64,000 bases of DNA, taken from NCBI GenBank assembly GCA_023268355.1, contig JALNJK010000005.1, positions 1-64,000 of the forward strand, read 5' to 3'. The notes under the pieces were generated by a model. It was not told the origin of the DNA, ran no database searches, and worked only from the letters and a program-made list of their open reading frames with translations. This DNA is from Candidatus Terraquivivens tengchongensis (GTDB lineage: Archaea; Thermoproteota; Nitrososphaeria_A; Caldarchaeales; Wolframiiraptoraceae). This document shows, in pieces, positions 9,761 to 17,908 of the stretch. The stretch's first letter is position 1; each line of letters starts with the position of its first letter. Position numbers and translations under genes: made by a program.

Positions 9761-9839
9761 AACCGTAAACCAATTTAAGTTAAGTCTCTAAGTTATTATT
9801 TAAAATTTTATTACTAAACTAAAAATAAATAAAAGAAAT

Positions 9840-11531
9840 TTATATTTTCTTCTCTGGATACACATTCATCTTCCAGTACTCTACATCCCAACCAAAGACT
9901 CCAACAAATCCTACTTTTGCTGATGGCCAATCTATATATTTGCTTTGGTATGCTTTGAATCCTATGTAGTCTCCGGCAAATATTGACGGGTATAGATAGA
10001 ATATGTAACGTTGCAGCTCGGCCGACTTTTCAAGTCTCTCTTTTTCATCTATTGTACCTAAGACTTCTTCTATCATTTTATCAAGTTCAGGTAGATCAAA
10101 CCATTCATTCTGGTTTACTGTACCATGGGATGCCGAGTGCCATCGTAAATACACCATGGATATAGCTTCTGGATAATCAGCCGTTATCCACATAGGCTCT
10201 ATGTGATTTGGAGTATCTGGGCGTGTCATAGCTTCTACAACCTTGAGCCAAGGTAGCTTCACCACTTTAATCTTCAGACCTACCTTCTCTGCTGCACTAG
10301 CTAAAAGTAGACCAACTCTGTCCTCTCCTGGAACCTCAGCTCTCCAGGTTAACGCTATCTCATACTTATCCAGCTCGCCCCAGTACTTGGATTTCTTTAG
10401 CTCCTCCAATGCTTTATCAATGTTATATTCAACGGGCTCAGGGAACGGAATGAAGCCGATCATGTTTGAAGGTACAATACCTTCCGCCTCTTTATGTTGA
10501 GGTAAGATCTCAAGGAACGTCCTGTAGTCGAATAGGTAGAATAACGCTTTTCTGACATGAATATCATCTAGTGGAGGCTTCCTGCTATTCATCATTAGGA
10601 AATACATACCATAATAGTGAAGTTTGGCTACGTCTACACCTTCGATTTCATCTAAGGCCTCATATGTCTCTGGAGGAAGCCATACAGTTGAGATATCTAA
10701 CTCTCTCTTTGCCATTAATGTGTGCGTAGTTGCAGGGTCAACTATTGCTACTATCTTCACATTATCAGGAGCACGTGGCGCAAAATCTCCCCACCATTTT
10801 TCATTCTTAGCGAGCATCACATGTGAGCCTGGAACGTATTCTACGAGCATATATGGTCCAGATCCTATGTCTATATGTCCTTCCATAAGCCACCCTTTAC
10901 CAAAGTCTCCCCATTCCCCGTAAGGTCCTGGAGTTTTGATGTTCTTCTTCACTTCTTCACTGTCAACTACGTAAATGTAGCTGGCGAGATATAAGAAGAC
11001 ACCGCATGGTTTCTTAAGACCTATTTCGATTGTGTACTTATCTATAGCTTTTGTTCTATCAAGATCTATCCATGGTACTAGCAGGTATCCCATGCCTTCG
11101 GGCATTATCACCATCCTCATAACGCTGAATTCAACGTCCTTCGCTGTAAGTTCCCTGTTAGTATGATGGAACTTCACCCCTTCCCTTAGATAGAATCTCC
11201 AGGTAACGTTGTCCACCATTTCCCATCTCGTAGCTAGCCATGGAATGATTTTTACAGTCCCTTCCCTATACTCCATACGGACTAAAGTATCATAGACGTT
11301 ATGTATGTAGGCTCTGCCAGATTCATCATGGGCAACATGAGGATCTAAATAGGGTAAGTTAGCAAAAGATGCGACTATTAACGACTTTACCGGAGGTGTT
11401 GCGGTTGGTGTAGGTGTTGGGGTCGGCGTAGGTGGTGCGGCGAGGTACCATGCTGCTACACCTACTATGGCTATGATGATCACAACTGCGACTATAGCTG
11501 CAACAACTGAACGCTTTACCATATTTTTCAC
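9840..11531 (-). CDS. oppA: Peptide ABC transporter extracellular solute-binding protein
   Basis: A 563-residue SBP family 5 protein that captures peptides or related solutes outside the cell. The N-terminus has a positively charged start, one strongly hydrophobic helix (about residues 8-31) and then a Thr-Pro repeat linker (about 33-47), the common archaeal way of anchoring binding proteins. The body contains the LPYLDPH and VTWRFYLREGVKFH blocks of the DppA/OppA family. It is first in the operon, and the divergent spacer to the M29-type gene at 11659 holds both promoters. The ligand is unknown; dipeptides, oligopeptides and some sugars all use this family. Confidence 0.92.
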   Translation of the reverse strand: MKNMVKRSVVAAIVAVVIIIAIVGVAAWYLAAPPTPTPTPTPTATPPVKSLIVASFANLPYLDPHVAHDESGRAYIHNVYDTLVRMEYREGTVKIIPWLATRWEMVDNVTWRFYLREGVKFHHTNRELTAKDVEFSVMRMVIMPEGMGYLLVPWIDLDRTKAIDKYTIEIGLKKPCGVFLYLASYIYVVDSEEVKKNIKTPGPYGEWGDFGKGWLMEGHIDIGSGPYMLVEYVPGSHVMLAKNEKWWGDFAPRAPDNVKIVAIVDPATTHTLMAKRELDISTVWLPPETYEALDEIEGVDVAKLHYYGMYFLMMNSRKPPLDDIHVRKALFYLFDYRTFLEILPQHKEAEGIVPSNMIGFIPFPEPVEYNIDKALEELKKSKYWGELDKYEIALTWRAEVPGEDRVGLLLASAAEKVGLKIKVVKLPWLKVVEAMTRPDTPNHIEPMWITADYPEAISMVYLRWHSASHGTVNQNEWFDLPELDKMIEEVLGTIDEKERLEKSAELQRYIFYLYPSIFAGDYIGFKAYQSKYIDWPSAKVGFVGVFGWDVEYWKMNVYPEKKI

Positions 11532-11658
11532 CTGACAAGACTTATAGTTTTAAAAATACGTTTATAAATTTTTTGTAAAGTTTTAAATGATTAATATACT
11601 TTAAAAGAAAAGCAAAAAATTTTAAATAGGGTCAGGACAAAAAATTGGTTGATGATAT

Positions 11659-12705
11659 ATGGTTGGTAGATATGAATACGAATTGGGGAAAGCTGCCGAT
11701 ATTCTCGTTCGAGAACTTTTCAAACTGAAGCCCGACGAGACGTTCATCATAACTGCGGACACGGAATCTGACCCAAGGGTTGTAGATGCAACAGCCAGGG
11801 CTGCCTTCTCCGCTGGAGCTAAGCCGATGGTCATATGGTTGGCTTCTCCGTTGGGTGTCGGAAAAGCAGCTGACCCGATGTTACCAATTAAACCATTGAC
11901 GGCCGCGTTGAAAGAGGCTGATGCATGGGTTGAATTCAACAACCAGTGGTTGCTTTACTCTACACCATGGGATATCGCAATGGAGGAGAACAAGAAGCTA
12001 AGGTATCTTTGTCTCGTTGGCATGGATGCAGATATGATGATAAGGTGCATCGGCAGGGTTGACTTTCCTACCTTAAAGGAATTCCAGACAAAAGTCGTGG
12101 AGCTAACAAGGAAAGCCAAAAAGATGAGGATAACCACGCCAGCTGGAACTGATGTATCTTTTGAGAATGACCCGTCTAGGCCGATACTTTTAGAGGTTGG
12201 TTATGCTGATACGCCTGGAGCTCACTTTATGTCTGGTCAAATAGGCTGGTCCCCAATATTTGAAACAATCAACGGAGTTATAGTGTTTGACGGCTCGCTC
12301 TCACCACCAATAGGTTTGCTGAAAGAACCGGTTAAGCTTCACGTAAAAGAGAGCAAGATTGTGAAGATTGAAGGAGGAAAAGAGGCGGTGGAGTTTGAGG
12401 CATGGTTAAACAGCTTCAATGACCCGAACATGTTTTACATGGCACATGTATGCTACGGTTTCCATCCGAATGCGAAGCTAACAGGCGCAATCCTCGAAGA
12501 CGAAAGGGTCTGGGGATGCACTGAGTGGGGTATCGGTAACGTAGGACCCATGCTAGCACCACCAAAAGGAAGGCCAGCAAAGTCCCATACTGACGGAATA
12601 TGCCTTAACTCTTCAGTATGGCTTGATAATGTACAGTTGTTAGATAAGGGCAAAGTGGTTCATCCAGAGCTCATAGAGCTAGCCAAGAAATTGGGCAAAG
12701 CCTAA
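11659..12705 (+). CDS. M29-fold protein resembling NicX-type ring-cleaving dioxygenase
   Basis: This 348-residue protein belongs to the superfamily that holds aminopeptidase T (M29) and 2,5-dihydroxypyridine 5,6-dioxygenase (NicX). In its C-terminal half I see H269 (GFHPNAK) and the pair H310/D312 (KSHTDGI). Their pattern and spacing match the iron ligands of NicX better than the two-zinc set of M29 peptidases, whose extra glutamates I do not find. Length also matches NicX (about 350). It lies between the peptide transporter and a second M29 gene, so a role in degrading a cyclic nitrogen compound or peptide is inferred. Confidence 0.65.
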   Translation: MVGRYEYELGKAADILVRELFKLKPDETFIITADTESDPRVVDATARAAFSAGAKPMVIWLASPLGVGKAADPMLPIKPLTAALKEADAWVEFNNQWLLYSTPWDIAMEENKKLRYLCLVGMDADMMIRCIGRVDFPTLKEFQTKVVELTRKAKKMRITTPAGTDVSFENDPSRPILLEVGYADTPGAHFMSGQIGWSPIFETINGVIVFDGSLSPPIGLLKEPVKLHVKESKIVKIEGGKEAVEFEAWLNSFNDPNMFYMAHVCYGFHPNAKLTGAILEDERVWGCTEWGIGNVGPMLAPPKGRPAKSHTDGICLNSSVWLDNVQLLDKGKVVHPELIELAKKLGKA

Positions 12706-12735
12706 ACCAGATCTTTAATTTTTATTTTTGTTTAG

Positions 12736-13788
12736 ATGGTGGTGTGTTTGATAGAATTTGAGAAGATTGAACTAGGCGTTATTAACATGTTTAGGGTCAA
12801 TATGGGAGTCAAGCCAGGTGAGAAGATACTCGTGGTTACAGATTTTCCAACGGCAGAAGAATGGAAGGCAAAATCAAGCGAGAAACTTTTAGATGCACTC
12901 AGGAGGTCGCTTCTGGCTAAGATGGTGAGCGAGATTGCGATGAAGAACTTCCCTGAATGTACTGTTGAGTTTTTTGCATATCCATCAGTTGGTAAGCATG
13001 GGACTTATCCAGGAAGAGAAGTTGAGGAGAAAATGAAAGCAGCGGACGTCGTCGTTGCAATAACGACATACTCGTTAACGCATACAGATGCACGAGTAAA
13101 TGCATGTAAAGCTGGTGCAAGGGTTGCAAGTATGCCGATGTTTCTGCCTGAAATGTTTTATCCTGGCGGACCAATGGCAGCAGACTACCAGAAGATTGCT
13201 GAGGAAACAAAGAAGATTGCTAAGATGCTTACTGAGGCGAATAAAGCAAACATCAAAACAGAAACCGGTACGGATATAACGTTTAGCTTAGAAGGCAGAG
13301 AAGGGAAGGTAGATGCAGGTATATTCAGAGAGAGGGGTTCATGGGGCAACTTACCTTCAGGAGAGGCTTACATAGCTCCACTAGAGGGGACGGCTAATGG
13401 CAAGGTCGTCGTTGAAGCAGGATGGTACCCAGACCTAAAAGAGAATATGGTTTTAACTTTTAAGAATGGTTATGTGGTCGAGATTTCTGGCGGTGGTGAA
13501 GTTGGTAATAGGTTCAGGAGTCTTCTGGCCTTAGAAAAGACTGAACAACCTTACATCTCAAGAAGAAATTTAGCAGAGCTTGGTGTAGGAACAAACCCGT
13601 ACGCAAGGCGCCCGGACAATGTCTTGGAGGCAGAGAAGATAAGGGGCACGGTACATATCGCAATTGGCGATAACTCACATATGGGTGGAAAAGCTGAATC
13701 CGATATACATGAAGACTTCATAATACCGCGCCCGACATTGACATTAGACGGCAAAGTTGTGATGAAAAACGGAGAGTTATTGATTTAA
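12736..13788 (+). CDS. M29-family aminopeptidase (AmpT-like)
   Basis: This 350-residue metalloaminopeptidase-type protein of the thermophilic M29 family would release N-terminal residues from peptides in the cytoplasm. The recognisable metal-site blocks are LPSGEAYIAPLEG (first Glu), AELGVGTNPYA (second Glu), GTVHIAIGDNSHMGG (His) and SDIHEDFI (His-x-Asp), in the order seen in aminopeptidase T. It follows the NicX-like gene by 30 nt and is probably co-transcribed with it. Next to a peptide importer, the natural reading is uptake then hydrolysis of peptides. The ATG at 12736 is used; a few N-terminal residues may be extra. Confidence 0.8.
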   Translation: MVVCLIEFEKIELGVINMFRVNMGVKPGEKILVVTDFPTAEEWKAKSSEKLLDALRRSLLAKMVSEIAMKNFPECTVEFFAYPSVGKHGTYPGREVEEKMKAADVVVAITTYSLTHTDARVNACKAGARVASMPMFLPEMFYPGGPMAADYQKIAEETKKIAKMLTEANKANIKTETGTDITFSLEGREGKVDAGIFRERGSWGNLPSGEAYIAPLEGTANGKVVVEAGWYPDLKENMVLTFKNGYVVEISGGGEVGNRFRSLLALEKTEQPYISRRNLAELGVGTNPYARRPDNVLEAEKIRGTVHIAIGDNSHMGGKAESDIHEDFIIPRPTLTLDGKVVMKNGELLI

Positions 13789-13802
13789 AAACTAAAACTT
13801 TT

Positions 13803-14069
13803 TCAAACCTCCAAAACTTCACCATTTCTTTTATGCGTGTGAAGAACGATAGACGACGTGATTGCTTTTACTCCCTCTATTTTTAATAAGTTTGTTTTTA
13901 AAATTTCTCTAAATTTTGAGATGGATTCTACCGTCATTATTGCTATTACATCATATTCTCCACTAACTTCAAATACGTCAGTAACATCATGTATGCTATT
14001 CAGCAATTTACAAACATTGTCAAGCTTGTTAGACTCCACGTAGATATGAAGGATTACAGTGATTGTCAT
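13803..14069 (-). CDS. Stand-alone Lrp/AsnC ligand-binding (RAM) domain protein
   Basis: This 88-residue protein is only the alpha/beta RAM domain of Lrp/AsnC regulators. It has the VFEVSGEYDVIAIMTVES core containing the conserved G-x-Y-D and no DNA-binding helix-turn-helix. In Lrp proteins this domain binds amino acids and drives oligomerisation, so a free copy may act as an amino-acid sensor or partner of a full-length regulator. It lies between the aminopeptidase and an amino-acid permease, which supports that reading. Confidence 0.85.
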   Translation of the reverse strand: MTITVILHIYVESNKLDNVCKLLNSIHDVTDVFEVSGEYDVIAIMTVESISKFREILKTNLLKIEGVKAITSSIVLHTHKRNGEVLEV

Positions 14070-14168
14070 TTTTAATCAAAATCGTGTTGTAATAATTATG
14101 TTTATTAATGTTACCTTAATATCCTTATATTTACCCTCAATTCTTATCAGCTCTTAGATTATCCGGAT

Positions 14169-16061
14169 TTGTCACGAGAAAGAAGCAAAGCTGTTACGCT
14201 AAAAAGGGACATCGGTTGGCTCGGCTCGTTTGCTATTGGTTATGGAGATGTAGGTGCAGATATATTCTTAGCTTTGGGCGTAGTATTCCTTTATGCAGCA
14301 GGAGCTGCACCATTTGCCTTCATGATTGCCGCACTAGTATACGTTCTTATTGGGCTGACGTATGCGGAGTTAAGTTCAGTCTATCCCTATGCAGGAGGGA
14401 GTCAGGTTTTTGCTCTCAAAGGGTTTAACAGCTTGCTCGGGTTTATAGCAGGTTGGGCACTAATACTGGATTATTTGATATGTGTATCGTTATTCTCTCT
14501 TGCGGCCGCTGGATATCTTAAATTCATTTTACCCGAACTCTTTACGTTAACTCTAGATGGTCCATTTAATTTGAAAATATCCCCGCTGGGTTTAATTGCA
14601 GCACTGCTTGTACTGTCCCTTTTATTTATCAACTACATTGGTATAAAATATTCCGCTAACTTCGTAACCGCGTTAGTCGTGTTCGGCCTGATAGTTGAGG
14701 CAGTCATACTATTGTTAGGTTTTGCATTAACATTCAACATAGAAACTCTGTCGTACCAATTGAATGTTTTTGGAAATCATAAAGCCTTACCAGAGGTAGA
14801 ATATTTCTTCCCAGACTCTATACAGTTCAATAATTTTATTTACGGCATCACAGTGGCAATGGCTAGCTTTATTGGGATAGAATCAATATCACAAGCAGCA
14901 GAGGAAACAAGAAAACCATACAAATGGATACCAAGAGCTGCCAAACTCACAATATTAGCAGTTATGTTATCCGTTCTTTTGTTCGCATTTTTGGCGGCTG
15001 GCAGCGTAAGCTGGGAAACGATGGCGACATCTTATGAAAACTCCGTTGCAATTTTAACTTCAAAACTTCCAGTTATAGGCCCGTTTTTCTCACCAATAGT
15101 CGCCATAACTGCCTTCATTCTCTGCTATGCCTCTGCCAATACAGGCGTTATAGGTATCTCGAGGCTTACGGCTAGTATGGGCAAATTTAGACTCATGCCT
15201 AGATGGTTCTATTATATACATCCGGTATTTAGAACGCCCACAAGGACTTTACTCATTTTCGGAGGTATAGGGGTACTGATAGCGTTGATAGGGGACATAC
15301 CTTTCGTGGTCAGCCTGTACAACTTCGGCGGGCTTTTAAGCTATACGATTTTGATGGCCAGCTTTATCAGGCTTCGAATAGTTGACCACGAGGTTTACCG
15401 TCCTTGGAAAGTGCCCTTAAACGTCGGTCTCAAATTTAAGAACAGGGTTGTTGAATTGCCTTTAATAGGGCTGGTAGGACTGCCTGCTACATTTCTTTTA
15501 TGGTTGCTCGTAATAATCTTACATCCACATGGGAGGTTATTTGGTTTCCTTTGGATCGCGATAGGGTTGGCATTATATACATTCTACCGCAAATCTCACA
15601 AACTTCCGTTGATAAGCGAAGAGGAAGGTTCATGGGTAGTACCATCATCTTACGTCATGGAGATAACGGTCTTAGTAGACCCGATGGATGACTATGATGT
15701 TATCAAAAAGGCGATACTGCACTCGTACGACAAGAGGTACAAACTAAGACTCTTAAGTGTTATAAATCATATTGTAGAAAAAGAACAACATCTGAAGGAA
15801 TTACAGATATCTGTGCTAAGCGACCTTGAAAAATTGGCGATAGAGTTCAGAAAAGAAGGTTACGATGTAACTTATGACGTCTTTTTAGGCAACCTCGATG
15901 AGGCGATCAAGCGAGAGATCTCTGTCTTTAATGTAGAGTTCATAACATATGTAAAACATTCCATTAAAGAAACGTTAACGGGTAAGCATCGTGAAGAAAT
16001 CATAAACAAGCTATTACAAGAATATCCTGGACGGTTCATAATATTAAGAAGAGTGGAATGA
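14169..16061 (+). CDS. APC-family amino acid permease with C-terminal soluble domain
   Basis: A 630-residue membrane transporter with about 12 hydrophobic segments over residues 15-480. The N-terminal signature IGYGDVGADIFLALGVV resembles the substrate-binding first helix of APC permeases. Residues after about 490 form a soluble alpha/beta tail (MEITVLVDPMDDYDVIKKA...) that looks like a UspA/nucleotide-binding domain, a known fusion in archaeal and bacterial permeases. The start is a TTG at 14169; no ATG fits the N-terminal helix better. The amino-acid substrate cannot be assigned. The neighbouring RAM-domain gene may sense the same solute. Confidence 0.85.
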   Translation: MSRERSKAVTLKRDIGWLGSFAIGYGDVGADIFLALGVVFLYAAGAAPFAFMIAALVYVLIGLTYAELSSVYPYAGGSQVFALKGFNSLLGFIAGWALILDYLICVSLFSLAAAGYLKFILPELFTLTLDGPFNLKISPLGLIAALLVLSLLFINYIGIKYSANFVTALVVFGLIVEAVILLLGFALTFNIETLSYQLNVFGNHKALPEVEYFFPDSIQFNNFIYGITVAMASFIGIESISQAAEETRKPYKWIPRAAKLTILAVMLSVLLFAFLAAGSVSWETMATSYENSVAILTSKLPVIGPFFSPIVAITAFILCYASANTGVIGISRLTASMGKFRLMPRWFYYIHPVFRTPTRTLLIFGGIGVLIALIGDIPFVVSLYNFGGLLSYTILMASFIRLRIVDHEVYRPWKVPLNVGLKFKNRVVELPLIGLVGLPATFLLWLLVIILHPHGRLFGFLWIAIGLALYTFYRKSHKLPLISEEEGSWVVPSSYVMEITVLVDPMDDYDVIKKAILHSYDKRYKLRLLSVINHIVEKEQHLKELQISVLSDLEKLAIEFRKEGYDVTYDVFLGNLDEAIKREISVFNVEFITYVKHSIKETLTGKHREEIINKLLQEYPGRFIILRRVE

Positions 16062-16069
16062 TCGTGCAA

Positions 16070-16531
16070 TCAAGCCCAAAGCGTGGGAACTTCCCTAATA
16101 ACCCGAAGCAAAGCAGCAAAGAGTATTAATGATTTAGCAGTGAACGTAGGGTTAGAGTATATCTTTCCTAAGGGTTTTACCTTAACTAACCTGCTTACGA
16201 AAGCTGTTCCGGGATTCAGCTCTCCAGAAAAGATCTTCCTTGCAACCTCGTACGTGCTCTCCACAATGTAGTCAGGATTGACACCGTCGGGTATGTCTTT
16301 AGTAACAACAAAACGTTTGGTGACGCCCTTATCCAGCTCCACATAAATTGTTAGGCTTTTACCAAATATCCTTCTAAGCATATCCGGCAAATCCTTTATC
16401 ACATACGCCACATTAAGGCTAAAACCTGACGCTAAGGACATGATTTCTGGATTAGTTGACTTTGCCTTCTCGATTGCTGTGACGGCTTTACGAACCCAGC
16501 CCTCCGATAAGAAGTACTCCGCCGCTGACAT
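16070..16531 (-). CDS. SCP2-like sterol/lipid carrier domain protein
   Basis: This 153-residue protein has the general pattern of the SCP-2 domain. It shows a YVELDKG strand turn near the middle and a PDYIVESTYEVARKIFSGELNPGTA segment, followed by a hydrophobic FTAKSLILFAALLRVI helix near the C-terminus that usually lines the lipid pocket. The match is by pattern, not by catalytic residues. It is divergent from the hemerythrin gene and shares a 74-nt regulatory spacer with it. Function in archaea is unknown; binding of a hydrophobic ligand is inferred. Confidence 0.55.
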   Translation of the reverse strand: MSAAEYFLSEGWVRKAVTAIEKAKSTNPEIMSLASGFSLNVAYVIKDLPDMLRRIFGKSLTIYVELDKGVTKRFVVTKDIPDGVNPDYIVESTYEVARKIFSGELNPGTAFVSRLVKVKPLGKIYSNPTFTAKSLILFAALLRVIREVPTLWA

Positions 16532-16564
16532 CGTAAATATAGATGAATTTTTTCTTTTTTAAAT

Positions 16565-16577
16565 GTAACGGCGTTAC
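16565..16577. promoter_or_regulatory. Palindromic operator-like site upstream of hemerythrin
   Basis: GTAACGGCGTTAC is a perfect 6+1+6 inverted repeat immediately upstream of the TATA element of the hemerythrin gene (16579-16587), in the spacer shared with the divergent SCP2-like gene. Its position at the BRE edge suits a regulator acting on TFB/TBP binding. The regulator is unknown. Confidence 0.45.
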
Positions 16578-16578
16578 G

Positions 16579-16587
16579 TTTATATAT
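16579..16587 (+). promoter_or_regulatory. TATA box of the hemerythrin gene
   Basis: TTTATATAT is centred about 28 nt before the ATG at 16611, so the transcript is predicted to be leaderless. This favours the ATG over the TTG at 16605. Confidence 0.6.
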
Positions 16588-16610
16588 TTGTTTTAGTTAA
16601 TTTTTTGGAC

Positions 16611-17108
16611 ATGAACGAAGAATTAGACCCTATTAGAGAGTTAAGGGAGGACCATAAAAAAGTCAAGGATTATCTATTAGAGCTGATCGATGCACTTAAC
16701 AAAAAAGACGCTCAAAGGTCTCTCGAAATTCTGATATTGCTCGATAAGCTCGGAGGACCACACTTCAGGTTCGAGGAGGAAACCTTGTACCCAACGTTAA
16801 AGAAGTTCTTCGGAGAAGAATACTATCGATACCTGCTGAAGGCTCATGACAAGGTTATCACTGCGGCTAAAAAAATTGCCGAAGTCTTGGGCAAAGGGGC
16901 TATTACAGAAGATGAGGTAAGGATGCTAATAAGTATAGTTAGATCAGAAGTCTTGCCACACCCTATAGAGTGTGAGGGCTTAGCGTTGTTGATGGATAGG
17001 TTATCAAAAGAAGAAATTAGGGCTATCGCGAAAAGTATTGAACGAAGCAGGAACGAGAATGTCCCTCTACTTGAGTGGGCCGAGACTATTAGAGTCAAAA
17101 AGGTATAA
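16611..17108 (+). CDS. Hemerythrin HHE cation-binding domain protein
   Basis: A four-helix-bundle protein of about 165 residues that should bind a non-heme di-iron centre, used to sense or store O2/NO or handle iron. Ligand-type residues occur in the usual order: REDHKK near the N-terminus, HFRFEEE, AHDK and HPIECE. A TATA box places the transcription start next to the ATG at 16611; a TTG two codons upstream is the alternative. It is followed after 5 nt by the DsrE-like gene, so both are probably one operon. The divergent SCP2-like gene shares its promoter region. Confidence 0.85.
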   Translation: MNEELDPIRELREDHKKVKDYLLELIDALNKKDAQRSLEILILLDKLGGPHFRFEEETLYPTLKKFFGEEYYRYLLKAHDKVITAAKKIAEVLGKGAITEDEVRMLISIVRSEVLPHPIECEGLALLMDRLSKEEIRAIAKSIERSRNENVPLLEWAETIRVKKV

Positions 17109-17113
17109 CTAAA

Positions 17114-17518
17114 ATGAAAAAGATAGCACTGATAGTGAACACGGCATCCTTTGAGAGGGTTGCTTATGCACTTTCTTTTGCAGTAGTGGCGGCGGCATAC
17201 GGTACCGAAGTATTTGTACTCTTTGGGTTTGAAGGTTTGTATAGGCTGATTAAAAGAAAGACTGATGTGCTAGGTGATGAAACGAATCCTTTCATAAGAA
17301 ACGAAATAGAATCGGGTTTGAAAAAAGGTAGTATGATGCAAATATCCGAGCTTATAAAGAACCTAAAGAATCTTGGAGGAAAGATATATGCTTGCACCTC
17401 CGCCATGGCCTTACATAATGTGACGAAAGACGAACTTATAGAAGAGGTTGACGGTGTGCTGGGTTTAGCTGCGTTTCTTGAATTAATAGATGATCCCTCA
17501 ACGATTATTTACGTTTAA
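17114..17518 (+). CDS. DsrE/DsrF-like family protein
   Basis: A 134-residue protein of the DsrE/peroxiredoxin-like fold. The N-terminus MKKIALIVNTASFERVAYAL and the later KIYACTSAMALHN segment, with a single cysteine near residue 95, match DsrE2-type proteins, in which that cysteine carries persulfide sulfur. It probably works with sulfur relay proteins such as TusA and IscS, both encoded less than 2.5 kb away. It sits 5 nt after the hemerythrin gene. Its last 4 nt overlap the end of the convergent regulator. The exact partner is unknown. Confidence 0.7.
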   Translation: MKKIALIVNTASFERVAYALSFAVVAAAYGTEVFVLFGFEGLYRLIKRKTDVLGDETNPFIRNEIESGLKKGSMMQISELIKNLKNLGGKIYACTSAMALHNVTKDELIEEVDGVLGLAAFLELIDDPSTIIYV

Positions 17519-17862
17519 TCTTCTTTTTTATTTTTTGGCTTTTCAGATCCAGAAGAATGCTCTAGTATTCTGCATATTTCGCAGACCATGTTGTCCACGG
17601 ATTCTTTTGTAGCCCCATTTTTAATAATGGCACTAGCCGTTCGACTTATTAACTCACGAACAGCAGGATGCGTTCTCAACCGTCTTATCATTTTAGAGCC
17701 ACGCTTTGCAGATAAGTACTGGCTTATCGCTGGTCTCGTGGTACCGATAATCTTTGCCACCTCTGTCTGAGATAGCGCATATTTCTCAATAAGCTCTTTA
17801 GCTATAAGTGCACGCACGGATGGCATTATTTCGAGGACAAATTTTTCGCATGGCGACCTCAA
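17515..17862 (-). CDS. Archaeal HTH transcriptional regulator (COG2522-like)
   Basis: A 115-residue regulator with a Cro/CI-type helix-turn-helix (LSQTEVAKIIGTTRPAISQYLSAKRG cut here for length; residues about 31-56). It is followed by a helical C-terminal part containing MVCEICRIL, a CxxC pair seen in this archaeal family that could bind a metal or Fe-S cluster. Translation starts at a TTG (17862). It converges with the DsrE-like gene, overlapping by 4 nt, and lies beside the sulfur-transfer island. Control of that island is possible but not shown. Confidence 0.8.
   Translation of the reverse strand: MRSPCEKFVLEIMPSVRALIAKELIEKYALSQTEVAKIIGTTRPAISQYLSAKRGSKMIRRLRTHPAVRELISRTASAIIKNGATKESVDNMVCEICRILEHSSGSEKPKNKKED
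17519..17540. terminator. T-rich convergent terminator region
   Basis: Runs of T (CTTCTTTTTTATTTTTTGG) follow the stop of the DsrE-like gene on the plus strand, fitting the oligo-T terminators of archaea. The run lies inside the 3' coding end of the convergent regulator. Confidence 0.35.
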
Positions 17863-17908
17863 TTCGAAACCTCAATATAAATTAATGAATCATAGGTTAA
17901 ATATAAAT

